From an uncultured Oscillospiraceae bacterium (GTDB taxonomy: Bacteria > Bacillota_A > Clostridia > Oscillospirales > Oscillospiraceae): a DNA stretch of 22,627 bases. Position 1 is the stretch's first letter. Every line of letters starts with the position of its first letter. The stretch covers positions 1 to 22,627 of the forward strand of contig CAAEOU010000364.1 of NCBI GenBank assembly GCA_900757695.1, given 5' to 3'. Position numbers and translations under genes: made by a program. Of this stretch, positions 22,186-22,627 are shown piece after piece. The notes beneath the pieces were generated by a model. The model made no database searches, had not been told where the DNA came from, and saw nothing but the letters and a program-made list of their open reading frames with translations.

Positions 22186-22627
22186 TCAGTTGATGCGCTG
22201 GCGCACTGCTTCATAGAGCAGGATCGCACAGGCATTGGATGCATTGAGGGAATTGATATGTCCCTTCATGGGAATACTGACCATGAAATCACAGGATTCC
22301 TTCACCAGTCGGCCCATTCCCTCGCCCTCGGAGCCAATAACAATGGCTGCCGGGCCGGTCAAATCCGTCTGATACAGGGGCGCTGCACCATCTGCGGCAG
22401 TGCCATAGACCCATACACCATGATCCTTCAGGGTTTGAATGGCTGCTGCAAGATTGCTGACTCTGGCAATTTTCATATACTCCATGGCTCCGGCAGATGC
22501 CTTGCCGACCACCGCAGTCAGCCCGGAGCTGCGCCGCTTGGGAATGATGACCCCATGGGCCCCGGCGCACTCCGCAGTACGGATGATCGCACCAAGATTG
22601 TGGGGATCGGTAATTTCATCGCAGATC
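22186..22627 (-). CDS. rlmB: 23S rRNA 2'-O-methyltransferase, RlmB/TrmH family (5' end outside window)
   Basis: The frame is open from the right edge to TGA 22188-22186 and gives about 146 C-terminal residues. All three SPOUT motifs are visible: motif 1 EITDPHNLGAIIRTAE, motif 2 AAIVIGSEGEGMGRL and motif 3 VSIPMKGHINSLNASNA. Together they form the trefoil-knot S-adenosylmethionine site of TrmH/SpoU enzymes. RlmB methylates the ribose of G2251 in the 23S rRNA peptidyl-transferase region of Escherichia coli; other TrmH-family targets cannot be excluded because the N-terminal domain is not seen. The stop lies 19 bases before the start of the P1B-like gene, so the two are likely co-transcribed. 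Confidence 0.88.
   Translation of the reverse strand, partial: ICDEITDPHNLGAIIRTAECAGAHGVIIPKRRSSGLTAVVGKASAGAMEYMKIARVSNLAAAIQTLKDHGVWVYGTAADGAAPLYQTDLTGPAAIVIGSEGEGMGRLVKESCDFMVSIPMKGHINSLNASNACAILLYEAVRQRIN

Overview
The window looks like chromosomal DNA of a Gram-positive anaerobe of the class Clostridia, most probably Oscillospirales (inference). The reasons are strong AGGAG ribosome-binding sites, sigma-A type promoters, GC of about half, a Cys-rich KTR protein, a lipobox solute-binding protein and GGDEF/EAL proteins of the kind common in gut Clostridia. There are no rRNA, tRNA, CRISPR or insertion-sequence features that I can see.

Left part (1-6823, all + strand) is an accessory block of small stand-alone enzymes: the tail of a YoaP-like acetyltransferase, a GNAT gene broken by two single-A deletions, an AlkD-type DNA alkylation repair protein, a membrane-anchored hypothetical protein, a short relic of a GyrI-like domain, a membrane protein fused to a flavodoxin-like domain, an isoprenylcysteine methyltransferase-like protein, an autoregulated tetR/KTR pair with two operators, a flavodoxin cut short by an in-frame TAG, an alpha/beta hydrolase and a YhbS-like acetyltransferase. 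At least three of these genes are broken or relics, so the block is losing genes.

Middle part (6850-16631) is a signalling region. On the + strand, an orphan solute-binding lipoprotein, a 1012-residue transmembrane sensor-GGDEF-EAL protein and an HD phosphohydrolase form an operon closed by a strong terminator. A separate gene for a type II membrane phosphodiester glycosidase (NAGPA domain) with a long acidic cytoplasmic tail follows. Facing it on the - strand is a multi-TM GAF-GGDEF protein translationally coupled to a second HD phosphohydrolase. Both GGDEF genes are therefore followed by an HD gene. The working idea is that the lipoprotein captures an extracellular ligand and presents it to the sensor, which sets cyclic-di-GMP levels.

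Right part (16632-22627, - strand) reads from the right: the C-terminal part of an RlmB-type rRNA 2'-O-methyltransferase, then a 794-residue membrane protein that I interpret as a catalytically dead relative of P1B-type metal ATPases, then a terminator, a promoter, an EF-G-like GTPase (EF-G2 type), a terminator and a TraX-family membrane protein. The P1B-like pseudoenzyme keeps the topology and motif spacing of the family, but every catalytic and metal-site motif is replaced. It is the most unusual gene in the window.
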